Shown here piece by piece: positions 35,244 to 45,634 of a stretch of DNA of 64,000 nt. Within the stretch, counting starts at the first letter, position 1; each line of letters begins with the position of its first letter. The notes below the pieces were generated by a model that saw only the letters and a list, made by a program, of their open reading frames with translations, made no database searches and was not told where the DNA came from. The stretch covers positions 1 through 64,000 of the forward strand of contig JAFLDO010000014.1 of NCBI GenBank assembly GCA_017302455.1, read 5' to 3'. Origin of the DNA: Accumulibacter sp. (GTDB taxonomy: Bacteria > Pseudomonadota > Gammaproteobacteria > Burkholderiales > Rhodocyclaceae). The position numbers and the translations under genes were made by a program.

Positions 35244-37181
35244 TCAGGGCGCCGCTTCCGGCGCAAAGAAGGCCACCGCTTCGGCGAGTTCGCGGGTACG
35301 CTTCATCGGTGGCAGGCTGCGCCAGATGCGTTTGCCGTAGGGTTTGCCGATCAGCCGCGGATCGCAGATCATCAGGACGCCGCGGTCCGTTTCGTCCCGG
35401 ATCAGGCGCCCCGCCCCCTGCTTGACGTTGATCACGGCGCGCGGCAGCTGATACTCCATGAAGGCGTTGCGACCTTCGCCGCGCAGCCGTTCGATGCGCG
35501 CCGACAGCACCGGATCGTCCGGCGGCGCAAAGGGAAGCTTGTCGATGACGACCAGCGACAGTGCATCGCCGCGCACATCGACGCCCTCCCAGAAGCTCTG
35601 GCTGCCGATCAGGATGGCATTGCCGAGGCGGCGAAAGCGCTCGAGCAGTTCGTTCTTGCTGCGTTCACCCTGCAGCAGCAACGGCAGGTCGAGCCCGGCG
35701 CGCTGCAGTTGCTCGCTCAGCAACTCATGCGTCCGGCGCATTGCCCGCAAGGACGTGCACAGGAAGAAGGCTCTGCCGCCGCTCGCCTGGAGAACGGGAA
35801 ACGCGGCGGCGACGACCGCCTCGGCATAGTCCCGGCTATTCGGGTCGGGCAGGTTGCGTGGCGCGTACAGCAAGGCCTGTCGCGGGTAGTCGAAGGGACT
35901 CTCCCAGCGCGCCGAGCAGGCCTCCGCCAGTCCCATCTCGCTGCAGTAGTGGGCGAAATCCTCCTGTACGGCAAGCGTCGCCGACGTGAAGATCCAGGCG
36001 CGCGGATGCCCGCTCATCTGCTTCTGCATGATTTCGGCAATCACCAGCGGCGTGGCGTTGAGCTGCAGCGAGTGGCTGAAGGTCTCGCCCCAGCGGACGA
36101 AGTCGGCGCTGGCGCCGCTCTGCCAGGACTGCAGGCGCGCCAGCAGCTCGCCAGCACGCCGCCAGCAGTTTTCGAGCCCTTCACCACGCTGGGCCTGCGT
36201 CTGCAGCAACGCGGCGAGCGCTTGCAGGTCGCCGATGACCGTCGCCAGAGCGCCGGCGAAACCCGGGCGTGCCTCGATTTGCAGCAGCGCGTAGCGGGCC
36301 GGTTCGAGGGGCAAGGTCAGGCGCAGCTCGCGAGTCGCTTTTTCGAGCTGGTCGCAAAGACCCGGCAAATCAAGGCAATCACGCGCCGAGGCGACGCCCT
36401 CGAGCCGGGTATCCCGGGCCAGTTCGAGAAGCTGCGCCGACGAGACGCTGTCGCCGAAGAACAGGCTGGCAACTTCCGGCAACTGGTGCGCTTCGTCGAA
36501 AATCACCGCATTGCATGCCGGCAGGAGTTCCGCCGTACCTTCGTCGCGCAGCATCACGTCGGCAAAGAACAGGTGATGATTGACCACCACCAGATCGGCA
36601 GCCAAAGCATCGCGACGCGCCGCCAGGACGAAGCACTCCTTGTGATTCGGACAGTCCTGGCCGAGACAGTTGTCGCGCGTCGAGGTCACCATTGCCCAGA
36701 CGCTGGCAGTTTCCGGCACATCGGCACACTCCGCCTTGTCACCGGTAAGCGTCTTCTTCGCAAAGCGCGCGATGCGCTGTGCATACCCGGCATCCTCGCG
36801 CGAGAGGAAGCGACCGTCGGCCAGCGACCGTGCGAGATGGTAGTGGCACAGGTAGTTGGCTCGCCCCTTGAGGAGTGCGATCCTGATCGGCGACTTGAGG
36901 ATCTTGCGGATGGTCGGAATGTCGCGCGCGAAGAGTTGATCCTGCAGGTTGCGCGTCCCCGTTGACACAATCACCTTGCCACCCGAGAGCATTGCCGGCA
37001 CGAGGTAGGCATAGGTCTTGCCGGTCCCTGTCCCCGCCTCGGCAACCAGCACACGGTTGTCGGCCATCGCCGCGGCGATGTGCTCGGCCATTGCCAGTTG
37101 CTGGCTACGCAAGCGGTAGCCGGGAACACCTGCCGCCAGTGGGCCGTCGGCGGCAAAGACTTCGGAAAGCGAGGCGGTCAT
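35244..37181 (-). CDS. yoaA: ATP-dependent DNA helicase, DinG/YoaA family
   Basis: A 645-residue XPD-like helicase. Walker A is EAGTGTGKTYAYL, the iron-sulfur cysteines are in CLGQDCPNHKECF plus earlier cysteines, and the DEAH box is VIFDEAHQLPE. The motif VI region is INVKQGAGRLIRDETDRG. Length and motif spacing fit YoaA (about 636 in E. coli) better than DinG. It unwinds 5' to 3' and helps repair stalled replication. The start at 37181 is chosen from homology; a start at 37208 is possible, and neither has a clear ribosome site. It is the first gene of the run that continues with the ATP-grasp gene and mobB. Confidence 0.9.
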   Translation of the reverse strand: MTASLSEVFAADGPLAAGVPGYRLRSQQLAMAEHIAAAMADNRVLVAEAGTGTGKTYAYLVPAMLSGGKVIVSTGTRNLQDQLFARDIPTIRKILKSPIRIALLKGRANYLCHYHLARSLADGRFLSREDAGYAQRIARFAKKTLTGDKAECADVPETASVWAMVTSTRDNCLGQDCPNHKECFVLAARRDALAADLVVVNHHLFFADVMLRDEGTAELLPACNAVIFDEAHQLPEVASLFFGDSVSSAQLLELARDTRLEGVASARDCLDLPGLCDQLEKATRELRLTLPLEPARYALLQIEARPGFAGALATVIGDLQALAALLQTQAQRGEGLENCWRRAGELLARLQSWQSGASADFVRWGETFSHSLQLNATPLVIAEIMQKQMSGHPRAWIFTSATLAVQEDFAHYCSEMGLAEACSARWESPFDYPRQALLYAPRNLPDPNSRDYAEAVVAAAFPVLQASGGRAFFLCTSLRAMRRTHELLSEQLQRAGLDLPLLLQGERSKNELLERFRRLGNAILIGSQSFWEGVDVRGDALSLVVIDKLPFAPPDDPVLSARIERLRGEGRNAFMEYQLPRAVINVKQGAGRLIRDETDRGVLMICDPRLIGKPYGKRIWRSLPPMKRTRELAEAVAFFAPEAAP

Positions 37182-37361
37182 GGATTGTTCGTCGAAAGCA
37201 GCACGCATGCTACCAGAAGCTGGCCCGTCCGGCCTGCCGACCCGCTCGGGCCGCGACATTCGTGGCCGGTCGCCGCCCCGCTGCGGCGAACCGGTCGACA
37301 AGCCAGGGAGACCCGGAGGCTGTCGGCGCATCGCCACCGCCAACGAGGCGGCGCCGGTCGA

Positions 37362-38138
37362 CTAAGGATTCGGCTTTTCCATCAGCTCGCGCAGGAAGCG
37401 TATGGGGATGGCGAAACTTATCCCCGATGGCTTGCTGAGGACGGATTCCTTGTTCTCCTTGACGAACACCATGTTGATGATCCCGATCACTTCGCCGCGA
37501 CCGACCTCGTAAAGGGGACCACCACTGTTGCCGGGATATGCCGTCGCATCGAGCTGGTAGACATCGAAGCTGCCGCTCCTGATCTGCTGGATGACCCGGG
37601 CATTGAGCTGGCGTGCGTTCGCCCCCGGCAGCACGATCGGCGTAATCGCCGAGATGATGCCGCGGTGCGTCACCGGCGTCAGTCCCAGCACGCTGCCGAT
37701 CGGGAAGCCGGTAAAGGCGATCGACTGACCCTCCCTGACCGGCGCCGAGTCATGCAGGGTCAGGGCCGGCAGGGCCTGGCCGTCGATTCGCAACAGGGCG
37801 ATGTCGTGCGCCTTGTCGACAGCGACCGCTCTGGCCGACCGTTGTTGCGCGCCGCTTGGCCCCGCGCGTGACGCGACGACCAGTGTTTCACCGGCGGCCG
37901 TGTCGAGCACTTCGGGAAGCACGTGCGAGTTGGTCGCCACCTGACGCCCGTCGCCGACGACGAAACCGGTGCCCCGCATGACGAACTGCGGGCTGCGCGT
38001 CAGCTGATAGGTGCCGATGACAACGACGGAGGGCTTCACCCGCTCGATCACCTCCGCCAGTTCCGCCGACGCGGCGCCGGCCAACAGGGTCGAGGCCGCG
38101 ATCCAGGCAGCCATCAGCAAGCATTTCAGCGTCCGCAT
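37362..38138 (-). CDS. Secreted trypsin-like serine protease (DegP-type catalytic domain, no PDZ)
   Basis: A 258-residue protein with a signal peptide (residues 1-25, LLMAAWIAASTLLAGAASA). The triad is visible: His72 in ATNSHV, Asp112 in AHDIALL and Ser205 in YPGNSGGPL. There is no PDZ domain, so it is shorter than DegP/DegS. It would act in the periplasm, cleaving damaged or specific proteins. It lies five bases after the lytic transglycosylase gene on the same strand, so the two are probably co-transcribed. A Gly-rich stretch or membrane anchor is not seen. Confidence 0.88.
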   Translation of the reverse strand: MRTLKCLLMAAWIAASTLLAGAASAELAEVIERVKPSVVVIGTYQLTRSPQFVMRGTGFVVGDGRQVATNSHVLPEVLDTAAGETLVVASRAGPSGAQQRSARAVAVDKAHDIALLRIDGQALPALTLHDSAPVREGQSIAFTGFPIGSVLGLTPVTHRGIISAITPIVLPGANARQLNARVIQQIRSGSFDVYQLDATAYPGNSGGPLYEVGRGEVIGIINMVFVKENKESVLSKPSGISFAIPIRFLRELMEKPNP

Positions 38139-38143
38139 GCGCT

Positions 38144-39055
38144 CTAGGAGCCCTTGGTCAAGCGAATCCGCGGCAACTCCGGAGAGGGAGTCGTGACCCT
38201 GGAGTCGTAAGGATGATCGTCACGCTTGAACAGGCCGATGATCCGTTTGACGTAGCCACGCGTCTCCGCATACGGAGGCACGCCACGGTAACGATTCACC
38301 GCACCCTCGCCGGCGTTGTATGCCGCGGCCACCAGGCTGACATCGCCTTCGAAATAGGCCAGCAACCAGCGCAGGTACGCCAGACCACCACGCAGGTTCT
38401 GCTCCGGGTCGAACGGCTTCTTGACGTTGAAGCGCGCCGAGGTATCGGGGATCAACTGCATCAGGCCCTGTGCATTCTTGTTCGACAGTGCCGCCGGGTT
38501 GAAGTTGGATTCGGCCCGGATGACGGCGAGGGCCAGCCGCGGACTGACACCGTACTCGGGCGCCAACTGGTTGACCAGGCCAACGACCTGCCTCTGGGTT
38601 TCGCTGCTCGGCACGATGACATCCTGGCCGTCGTCGACAGGCAGTGCCGGTCGCATGCACTCCGGCACCTCGCTGGTCGGATCGCCGACGAAACGCTTCA
38701 TTTTCTGCGACTGCGCGTGTCCCTGTTTCGCCGCCAGATCGAAAAAGTACGCAGCCAGCGCGTCATTGCGTTCGAGGCCACGGCCGTTGGCATACATCCA
38801 GCCGAGACTGAACTGGGCTTCGGGATCGCCGGCACGGGCGCCGTCGCAGTACAGTTTGGCCGCGCGTGCGGGATCCTTGGCGACGCCTTCGCCATGCTCG
38901 TGCGCCAGGGCTTCCTTGCGCAGCGCCAGCAAGCGCTCGGCATCCGCCTCGCGGGGAGCTTCTCCGGCAGCGAAGGCTGCCATGCTCAGCAGGCCGCAGA
39001 GCAGCAGAGAACCCTGGCGCACCAGGGCCGGGCAGCGGAAGCAGGCGGGTATCAT
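38144..39055 (-). CDS. Lytic transglycosylase (SLT domain) with Sel1-like repeats
   Basis: A 303-residue secreted protein. After a signal peptide (to about residue 30), Sel1-like repeats lie at about 45-115 ([20 protein letters not shown], then the next repeat with [15 protein letters not shown]). The soluble lytic transglycosylase domain follows, with catalytic Glu182 in IRAESNFNP and the motifs [10 protein letters not shown] and [15 protein letters not shown]. It cleaves the glycan strands of peptidoglycan, often to make room for envelope machinery. Its ATG at 39055 overlaps the stop of the epimerase gene (ATGA) and has GAGG upstream, linking it to the exopolysaccharide operon. Confidence 0.9.
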   Translation of the reverse strand: MIPACFRCPALVRQGSLLLCGLLSMAAFAAGEAPREADAERLLALRKEALAHEHGEGVAKDPARAAKLYCDGARAGDPEAQFSLGWMYANGRGLERNDALAAYFFDLAAKQGHAQSQKMKRFVGDPTSEVPECMRPALPVDDGQDVIVPSSETQRQVVGLVNQLAPEYGVSPRLALAVIRAESNFNPAALSNKNAQGLMQLIPDTSARFNVKKPFDPEQNLRGGLAYLRWLLAYFEGDVSLVAAAYNAGEGAVNRYRGVPPYAETRGYVKRIIGLFKRDDHPYDSRVTTPSPELPRIRLTKGS

Positions 39056-40109
39056 CGACAGACCTCGTCGGCGACAGCAAAACGGGAAACATACCACGGC
39101 ATCGCCACGCGTACCCCGTCTTCGAGCCGGTGGCTCGGCAGGTAGCCGAGCAGACGCCTGGCCTTGTCGATGTCGGCCTGCGAATGACGGACGTCGCCGG
39201 GCCGAAAGCCGCCGTACACCGGCCGCAGCGAGCGTACGTCAGGCCGGAAGTCGGACAGCGCATCGCGAAGAATGTCGAACAGCCGATTCAGCGATGTTCT
39301 GTCGTCGACCGCGACGTTATAGACCTGATTGACCGCCGCCGGATCGTCGGTCGTCGCCGCCAGCAGGTTTGCCTGCACCGCATTGTCGACGAAGCAGAAG
39401 TCACGGCTGGTCTCGCCGTCGCCGTTGATCTTCACCTCCTCGCCAAGAAGCATCGCCCGCGTCCACCGTGGAATCACCGCGGCGTACGCACCTTCCGGAT
39501 CCTGGCGGGCGCCGAAAACGTTGAAATACCGCAAACCGATCGGCGCCAGGCCATAGCAGCGCGCAAACACTTCGGCGTAGAGCTCATTGACCAGCTTGGT
39601 CACCGCGTACGGGGACAACGGCCGACCGATGCGCTCTTCGATCTTCGGCAACGCCTCATGATCACCGTAGGTGGAACTCGACGCCGCATAGACGAAACGC
39701 CTGACCCCGGCATCACGCGCCGCGACGAGCATGTTCAGGAAGCCGTCCACATTGGCGGCATTGGTCGCCACGGGATTGGCCAGCGAGCGCGGAACCGAGC
39801 CCAGCGCCGCCTGATGGAGCACGAAGTCAATGCCGCGGCACGCCTCGCGACAGGCGTCCAGGTCACAGATGTCGGCCTCGACGAAACGGTGGCGCGACCA
39901 TTGCGCCGGGGTCACCAGCGAGCGAACCTCGTCGAGGTTGCGGCGATGACCGGTGGCGAAGTTGTCGAGCCCGACGACGGTCTGGTCGAGTCGAAGCAGC
40001 GACTCGACCAGATGCGAGCCGATGAAGCCGGCACTTCCGGTCACCAGCCAGCGCGCCGGCTGCGCCGTCAGCCGCTTGCCGAGGACCGCGAAGGGGGAAA
40101 GAGAAGAAC

Positions 40110-40122
<13 letters not shown>
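39052..40122 (-). CDS. UDP-N-acetylglucosamine 4-epimerase-type SDR (WbpP/TviC-like)
   Basis: A 356-residue extended short-chain dehydrogenase. The NAD-binding loop is [33 protein letters not shown] follows, and the catalytic YxxxK is in [15 protein letters not shown]. The sequence style is that of WbpP/TviC, which interconverts UDP-GlcNAc and UDP-GalNAc or their uronic acids. TviB is the gene just before it, so the pair would supply UDP-GalNAcA. The GTG at 40122, with AGGGG upstream, gives the family's usual N-terminal extension of about 24 residues and overlaps the tviB end by 13 bases. Confidence 0.85.
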
Positions 40123-41390
<1,268 letters not shown>

Positions 41391-41444
41391 TAACTTCCCA
41401 TCCTGAGAGTGTTGTTGTTGTACCCGCAGCGGTGTCCTGGACGG

Positions 41445-44234
41445 CTACAGGCCTTTCTGCAACTGCGCGACTTCGGCCTGCGCCGGGAACTTGTCGCCAA
41501 GCTTCGCGATCTGTTCCAACTCGTTCTTGGCCTCGTTCTTCTGCCCGGCCTTGATCAGGGCCTTGGCGTAGTTGAGACGAATCGCCGCGGCCTGCGGAGC
41601 CGTCTCCAGGGCCCTCTTGAACAGATCGAGGCCGCGCGCCGTGTCCCCCTTGTCGACCAGCAGAGTGGCGAGTGTATCCATCAGTGCCGGTTGATTGGGC
41701 GCCAGCTTGTTCGCTTTCTCGGCATACTCGATCGCCTTCGGGTCCTTGAGCTGCCCGGCGACCCAGGCCAGATTGTTGAGCACCGCGGGGTTGTTTGCTT
41801 GCGTCTCGAGCAGGGCGCGATATTGCCTGGCCGCGCCGGCGTAATCCTTGCGGCCGCTTGCCGACTCCGCCAGATAGAGACGGAAACGTCCATCCTTGGG
41901 ATGATCCTTGAGCCAGGTCTCGGCAAACTTGTCGGCCTCGCCGGCGTTGCCACCGGCCAGCAATGCCCAGTGGAGCTTCGGCGCCAGTTCGCCGCCGTCG
42001 GCAGGCGCCGACTTCAGCCCGGCGCGATAGGCGCTGACGGCTTCCGCCCAGGCCTTCTTCGAGGCCTGCGCATCGCCCTCGAAGATGTAGCCGATGGCTT
42101 CTTTCGGCCTCTGCTTCTGCACGTCCCGGGCAACGGTCAGGGCGTCAGTGAGACGACCGGCGTCGAGGTCGAGCATGATGATTCCGCGCTGTGCCTCGAG
42201 CGAATCCGGTTTCACCTTGAGCGCCTTCTGCAGGCTCTGCCGCGCGCCATCCTTGTTCTTCGCCGCCACCTCGACTTCGGCCATGCGCAGGTAGGCCAGC
42301 TGGGAATCCGGTTTGAGCGCGGCCAGCTTGCCGTAGGTCGCCAGCGCCTGATTGAAGTCACCGGCCGCCTGCTGAACGCGTCCGGCGGCGTCGAGGATCT
42401 CCGGCTTGTCCGGGAGCGCCGCAACGGCATCCTGGGCAGCTGAAAGGGCACTCTTGACCTCGTTCTTGCCCAGGTAGAGGCCGATCAGCGCCAGACGCGG
42501 TGCCAGCTCGGTCGGATTTGCCGTCACTGCCTTGTTGATCAGACTGGCCACTTCTTCGGTACTGCCACCCGCCTTGGCACGCATCTGGGCGAGCGCCAGG
42601 AGCGCCTGTATGCTCTTCGGATCCTTGGCCAGCACCGCCTCGAAACGCTTCCGGGCCTCGTCGGGCTTCTTCTCCGCCAGATCCAGGTTGGCCAGATTGG
42701 CCGCTGCCGGGAAGTAGGCGGGATTAAGCGCCACGGCCTTGTCAAAGCTCTTGCGGGCGCCGGCCATGTCGCGCTTGCCGAGCAGTGCCGTACCCCGCAG
42801 GTTGTGCGTCAGAGGGTTGTCCGGCTGCTTCTTCTCGAGGGAAGCAATTGCCTTCAGGGCCTGATCGAACTCGCGGCGCTGCAGGTGGGCGGCGATCAGC
42901 GCCAGATCCGCGCGATTACCGGTGTCGGCAGCCGCCACCTGTTCGAGGTCGCGAAACGCCACATCGCTGTCACCCTTGGCCAGATTGACCATCGCCAGAG
43001 AAGTGCGCTTGCCCGTGTTCTTGGGATCGAGGGCGGCCGCCTTGGCAAAGTAGGTCCCGGCCTTGTCGACCTGACCATTCTGCATGAATACCTGGCCGGC
43101 AAGTGCCAGCATGTTCGAATCCTTGTCGATCTTGTCGAGGACCGGCTCGATGACATTCATCGCCTTGCCCGGCTGGCCATCACGCAGGTAGCTGGCAATC
43201 AGCACGCGCCGCGCAATGCCGAGTTCGGGTGTTCGCGGAAGCGCTTTCTGCAGATAGGCCTCGGCCTGCGGATAGGCTTTCAGCTCGTACTCGATCAGCC
43301 CGGCCAGCTGCAGACCATAAGGGCTCTCCGGCGCCGCCTTGAGCATCTGCAGGACGGCTTCCCGGGCGACCGGATAGTTCTTCTGCTGGTAAGCTACCAT
43401 CGCCCGCAGGTATTGGGTCTGCGGATGATTGGCCGAGACCTTCTTCATCGCGTCGAGTTGTTTCACGGCCTCATCGAGCTTGCCCTCGGCGAGCAGTCCG
43501 CGGATGATTGCCGAGTGCGCCGAGAGATTGTCCGGCTTGATCTCGAGACCCTTCCGATACGCGACCATCGCCCCGGCGCTGTCACCCTGTGCCGCCAGCA
43601 GGTCGCCCTTGAGTTGCCAGGCCTCGTAAAGTTTGGGCGATTTCTCCAGGCTCACGTCGAGCAGCGCCACTGCCCCTGGCAAGTCGCCCCGGCCGGCCTT
43701 CATCCTCGCCTGCCCCATCAATGCCGATGGATAGCCGGGCTGGGCAAGCAGCGCCGCCGCAAACGCCGCCTCCGCCAGGTCCGGCTTGCTCTGCATCAGA
43801 TAGGCCTGGCCAAGCGCGGTCTGCAGGTCGGCCCTGGCCTCGGGCGAAGAGAGTTCAGCCTTGCCGAATTCCTTGATCACCTTGTCGGCCTGGCCCCGCA
43901 TCAGCATGGACCTGGCCAACAGCGGTGTCACCTGGTCGGCGGGATACTTGAACTCCAGCGCCCGCCGGAACTCGATCTCGGCACCCGTTGGATCGCTCCC
44001 GTCGAGCAGCGCCTTGCCGAGCAGAAAACGTGCCTCGGCCAGTTCGGGATTCTTCTGCAACGCGTTCTTGAGCTGGATGGCGGCCGCCTTGTGATCATGC
44101 TTGGCCAGGTATTCCCTGGCCGACGCCAGCATCGCCTCCGGCTTCTCTCCCCCGCAGCCCACCAGGAGAAGAGTCGCCAGCAGTGCCGAGACGGTTGCTT
44201 TGCGCAGCCCGCTCATGGAGTTACCAGTATTCAT
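41445..44234 (-). CDS. prsT: PEP-CTERM/XrtA system TPR lipoprotein PrsT
   Basis: A 929-residue protein with a lipobox (LLVGCGG, Cys27 from the first ATG) and then almost entirely tetratricopeptide repeats, of the form KAAAIQLKNALQKNPELAEA, through to the C terminus. This is the architecture of PrsT, the repeat protein encoded with PrsK and PrsR beside exosortase-type exopolysaccharide genes. It is presumably held on the outer membrane and binds polymer-export or modification partners. A start at 44216 is also possible. The gene follows prsR by 41 bases and precedes tviB. The opposite strand has a long open frame that is only a codon-bias shadow. Confidence 0.9.
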   Translation of the reverse strand: MNTGNSMSGLRKATVSALLATLLLVGCGGEKPEAMLASAREYLAKHDHKAAAIQLKNALQKNPELAEARFLLGKALLDGSDPTGAEIEFRRALEFKYPADQVTPLLARSMLMRGQADKVIKEFGKAELSSPEARADLQTALGQAYLMQSKPDLAEAAFAAALLAQPGYPSALMGQARMKAGRGDLPGAVALLDVSLEKSPKLYEAWQLKGDLLAAQGDSAGAMVAYRKGLEIKPDNLSAHSAIIRGLLAEGKLDEAVKQLDAMKKVSANHPQTQYLRAMVAYQQKNYPVAREAVLQMLKAAPESPYGLQLAGLIEYELKAYPQAEAYLQKALPRTPELGIARRVLIASYLRDGQPGKAMNVIEPVLDKIDKDSNMLALAGQVFMQNGQVDKAGTYFAKAAALDPKNTGKRTSLAMVNLAKGDSDVAFRDLEQVAAADTGNRADLALIAAHLQRREFDQALKAIASLEKKQPDNPLTHNLRGTALLGKRDMAGARKSFDKAVALNPAYFPAAANLANLDLAEKKPDEARKRFEAVLAKDPKSIQALLALAQMRAKAGGSTEEVASLINKAVTANPTELAPRLALIGLYLGKNEVKSALSAAQDAVAALPDKPEILDAAGRVQQAAGDFNQALATYGKLAALKPDSQLAYLRMAEVEVAAKNKDGARQSLQKALKVKPDSLEAQRGIIMLDLDAGRLTDALTVARDVQKQRPKEAIGYIFEGDAQASKKAWAEAVSAYRAGLKSAPADGGELAPKLHWALLAGGNAGEADKFAETWLKDHPKDGRFRLYLAESASGRKDYAGAARQYRALLETQANNPAVLNNLAWVAGQLKDPKAIEYAEKANKLAPNQPALMDTLATLLVDKGDTARGLDLFKRALETAPQAAAIRLNYAKALIKAGQKNEAKNELEQIAKLGDKFPAQAEVAQLQKGL

Positions 44235-44275
44235 GGTTGCCCTCGTGGAGTGGATGGATGTGCTCTGGAAAAACC

Positions 44276-45634
44276 CTACTTGAGTCCAAATCGATGCATC
44301 AGGTCGTACAGCGTGGGACGGCTAACCCCCAGCAGCTCCGAGGCCTTGACGACATTGCCGTCGGCACGCGCCAGGGCGGCGATGATTGCCCGCCTTTCCG
44401 CGTCGTCGCGGGCATGGCGCAGATCCAGCACGCCCTTCTCGTTGTCCCCAGCGCCAGACAAGCCCACGTCATCGGCAGTGATCTGGTTGGCGTCGGCCAT
44501 GATGACCGCGCGCTTGATGCAGTTCTCAAGCTCCCGCACATTGCCCGGCCAGGAATGTGCGTCGATCGCCCGTAGGGCATCTTCGCGCAGACTGATGCCA
44601 CCACGATTCTGTTCCTCGGCAAAGCGTCTTACGAAAGCGTGTGCCAGCAATGCGGCGTCGCCAGAGCGAGCGCGCAACGGGGGGATATTTACCACAATTT
44701 CCGCCAGTCGATAGAACAAATCCTCGCGGAAACGCCCCTCGGCGATCAGGGACTTGAGATTCTGGTGCGTGGCACAAACGATGCGCACATTGACCGGGAT
44801 TTCCTGCCGACCACCGATGCGTTCAATGACGCGCTCCTGCAGAAAGCGCAGCAACTTGGCTTGCAGCGAATGCGGCAGGTCGCCGATCTCGTCCAGCATC
44901 AGCGTGCCGTTGTTGGCGGTTTCGATCTTGCCGGGAGTCGTCTTGGCCGCACCCGTAAACGCCCCCTTTTCGTAGCCAAAAAGCTCGCTCTCGAGCAGGT
45001 TCTCGGGAATTGCCGCACAGTTGATGGCCACGAACCGCTCGCGACGCCGAGGCGATGACTCGTGCACGCCGCGCGCGAGAAGTTCCTTGCCGGTTCCGCT
45101 CTCGCCGAGCAGCAGGACCGTCGCATCGGTAACCGCCACTCGCTCGATCGTGCGACACACACGCAGCAACTCCGGATCGCGGGTGAGCAAACCCGACAGG
45201 ACATCGGGCTGCTGCATTGCCTGCAGTCGCTTGTTCTCCTGTTGCAACTCGTATAGCCGATAGGCACGCTGGATCGTCAGACCGAGCATCTCGATTTCGA
45301 ACGGCTTGGCGAAGAAGTCATAGGCACCGAGCGCAACGGCGCGAAGCGCGTTGGCCCGATCGTTCTGGCCGGTCAGGACGATGATTTTGGTGTCCGGCGC
45401 CAGGGTGAGCATTTCTTCGAGCAACTTGAAGCCTTCGGAGACGGAATCGGCGTCCGGGGGCAGGCCGAGATCCATCGTCACTACCGGCGGCTGATAACGT
45501 CGCACCTGCACCAGTGCGCTCTCACGGTCATCGGCGGTCAGTGTTTCGTACTGGTCGAACGCCCAGCGGATCTGCTTCTGCAACGCTCGATCGTCCTCGA
45601 CGATGAGCAGGTGAGGCAACTTCTCCGAACTCAT
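44276..45634 (-). CDS. prsR: PEP-CTERM-box response regulator PrsR (sigma-54 activator)
   Basis: A 452-residue NtrC-type regulator. The receiver domain has acidic pocket VEDD at the start, phosphoacceptor Asp55 in [11 protein letters not shown], and Lys in FAKPFE. The AAA+ domain has [15 protein letters not shown] and the sigma-54 contact loop [10 protein letters not shown]. The C-terminal helix-turn-helix ([20 protein letters not shown]) binds DNA. It would activate sigma-54 promoters of PEP-CTERM protein genes when phosphorylated by PrsK. Its ATG overlaps the prsK stop (ATGA), so kinase and regulator are coupled. Confidence 0.95.
   Translation of the reverse strand: MSSEKLPHLLIVEDDRALQKQIRWAFDQYETLTADDRESALVQVRRYQPPVVTMDLGLPPDADSVSEGFKLLEEMLTLAPDTKIIVLTGQNDRANALRAVALGAYDFFAKPFEIEMLGLTIQRAYRLYELQQENKRLQAMQQPDVLSGLLTRDPELLRVCRTIERVAVTDATVLLLGESGTGKELLARGVHESSPRRRERFVAINCAAIPENLLESELFGYEKGAFTGAAKTTPGKIETANNGTLMLDEIGDLPHSLQAKLLRFLQERVIERIGGRQEIPVNVRIVCATHQNLKSLIAEGRFREDLFYRLAEIVVNIPPLRARSGDAALLAHAFVRRFAEEQNRGGISLREDALRAIDAHSWPGNVRELENCIKRAVIMADANQITADDVGLSGAGDNEKGVLDLRHARDDAERRAIIAALARADGNVVKASELLGVSRPTLYDLMHRFGLK

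Noticed and set aside
42804-44714. Long plus-strand open frame opposite prsT and prsR
   Set aside because: Shadow of the TPR repeats and the AAA+ gene; no recognisable domain or start signal.
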